Source: Tardiphaga sp.
GTDB taxonomy: Bacteria; Pseudomonadota; Alphaproteobacteria; Rhizobiales; Xanthobacteraceae
Length of the DNA stretch: 6,772 nucleotides
NCBI GenBank assembly: GCA_028290325.1
Contig: JAQGJY010000067.1
Span: forward strand, 1 to 6,772
Direction: 5' to 3'
Both the position numbers and the translations under genes were made by a program. Positions 6,143-6,772 of this stretch are shown one piece after another; positions within the stretch are counted from its first letter, which is position 1, and each line of letters starts with the position of its first letter. The notes under the pieces are model-generated. The model made no database searches. It worked only from the letters and a program-made list of their open reading frames with translations, and was not told where the DNA came from.

Positions 6143-6772
6143 CAGACGCGAAGCGCGCCCTGCTGTCCGTCACCGACGCCCATATTGCCTACGGCAAGGT
6201 CGAAGCCGTCCGCGCGGTTTCGCTCGAGGTTCGCGCGAACGAGATCGTCACCATCATCGGCGCCAACGGCGCCGGCAAGACGACGCTGCTCAATGCCGTG
6301 ATGGGCGTGCTGCCGTTGCAGGGCAATGTGACGTTGGCGGGACAGGACATCACGCGGCTCGACATCGAGGACCGCGTCGCCGCGGGGTTGTCGCTGGTGC
6401 CGGAGCATCGCGAATTGTTCGCGACGATGAGCGTCGAGGATAATCTGCAACTCGGCGCGTTTCGGATATCAAACGCGAAGGCCGCGACCGCCTTCGAGCG
6501 CGTCTTCACGCTGTTTCCGAAATTGAAGGAGCGCCGCAAACAACTTGCCGGCACCATGTCCGGCGGCGAGCAGCAGATGCTGGCGATGGGTCGCGCGCTG
6601 ATGGGTGAGCCGAAATTGCTGATGCTCGACGAACCCTCGTTGGGCCTCGCGCCGATCATCGTCGCGGATATTTTCCGCACCGTCGCCGAATTGCGGGCCG
6701 CCGGCGTTTCGGTTCTGCTGGTCGAGCAGAACGCGCAGGCGGCGCTGAAGATCGCCGACCGCGCTTATGTGA
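6139..6772 (+). CDS. livF: LivF-type ABC transporter ATPase, truncated by the window end
   Basis: The second ATPase of the transporter starts at the ATG of an ATGA overlap with the LivM-LivG stop, with CGGAG (6127-6131) 7 bases before it. The 211 residues seen cover most of a usual LivF of about 235-240; no stop occurs before the edge. Walker A is GANGAGKTT (41-49), signature MSGGEQQ (140-146), Walker B LLMLDEP (160-166, Asp164, Glu165), followed by SLGLAP. As is usual for LivF, the Q-loop position is in a VPE motif (VPEHRELF, 87-94) and the switch histidine is replaced by Gln197 in VEQN. It should pair with the LivG domain of the preceding protein as the ATPase dimer. The periplasmic binding protein gene is not in view. 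Confidence 0.93.
   Translation, partial: MTDAKRALLSVTDAHIAYGKVEAVRAVSLEVRANEIVTIIGANGAGKTTLLNAVMGVLPLQGNVTLAGQDITRLDIEDRVAAGLSLVPEHRELFATMSVEDNLQLGAFRISNAKAATAFERVFTLFPKLKERRKQLAGTMSGGEQQMLAMGRALMGEPKLLMLDEPSLGLAPIIVADIFRTVAELRAAGVSVLLVEQNAQAALKIADRAYV

Noticed and set aside
6397..6735. LivF Q-loop glutamine and switch histidine apparently missing (VPEHR, VEQN)
   Set aside because: Both substitutions are normal for the LivF family, so they do not indicate a dead ATPase.
1..6772. CRISPR arrays, tRNA or rRNA genes, insertion sequences, phage or toxin-antitoxin genes
   Set aside because: No direct repeat series, cloverleaf or rRNA sequence, transposase motif or terminal repeats were seen; nearly all of the window is explained by ordinary metabolic and transport genes.

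Overview
The window looks like chromosomal DNA of a high-GC alphaproteobacterium, most likely from the Bradyrhizobium/Rhodopseudomonas/Afipia group. The clues are the strong GC bias at third codon positions, a membrane-anchored CycM-type cytochrome c, an alphaproteobacterial form of KdsB and PheA, and a LivM-LivG fusion ABC transporter. This assignment is an inference from protein character; there is no rRNA or other taxonomic marker here.

Layout: Positions 1-183 are mostly non-coding. They may hold the 3' tail of an upstream plus-strand gene (to 81), followed by a GC hairpin (135-155) that fits a terminator for cycM. cycM (184-732, minus) encodes a respiratory cytochrome c. A 203-base divergent intergenic region (733-935) carries a good sigma70-type promoter facing kdsB and a perfect 20-base inverted repeat at its predicted transcription start. 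kdsB (936-1685) and pheA (1705-2565) follow as a compact plus-strand pair, for CMP-Kdo synthesis and phenylalanine synthesis. A MarR-family regulator gene (2590-3159, minus) converges on pheA. It is divergent, across 167 bases, from an ABC transporter operon: livH-type permease (3327-4367), a single-chain LivM permease plus LivG ATPase (4373-6142), and a livF-type ATPase (6139 to beyond the window end).

The transporter genes are tightly packed (5-base gap, then an ATGA overlap), so they are probably co-transcribed and translationally coupled. Two membrane domains and two ATPases are present; the periplasmic binding protein is not in the window and may lie downstream. The MarR gene facing the operon, with a palindrome lying over the predicted operon promoter, suggests ligand-responsive control. 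The combination of MarR and a LivMG fusion makes an organic or aromatic acid a plausible substrate instead of branched-chain amino acids, but the sequence does not prove it.

I found no CRISPR array, insertion sequence, tRNA, rRNA, phage gene or evident novel system. The most useful points are the permease-ATPase fusion, the putative MarR operator, and the unexplained inverted repeat between cycM and kdsB.
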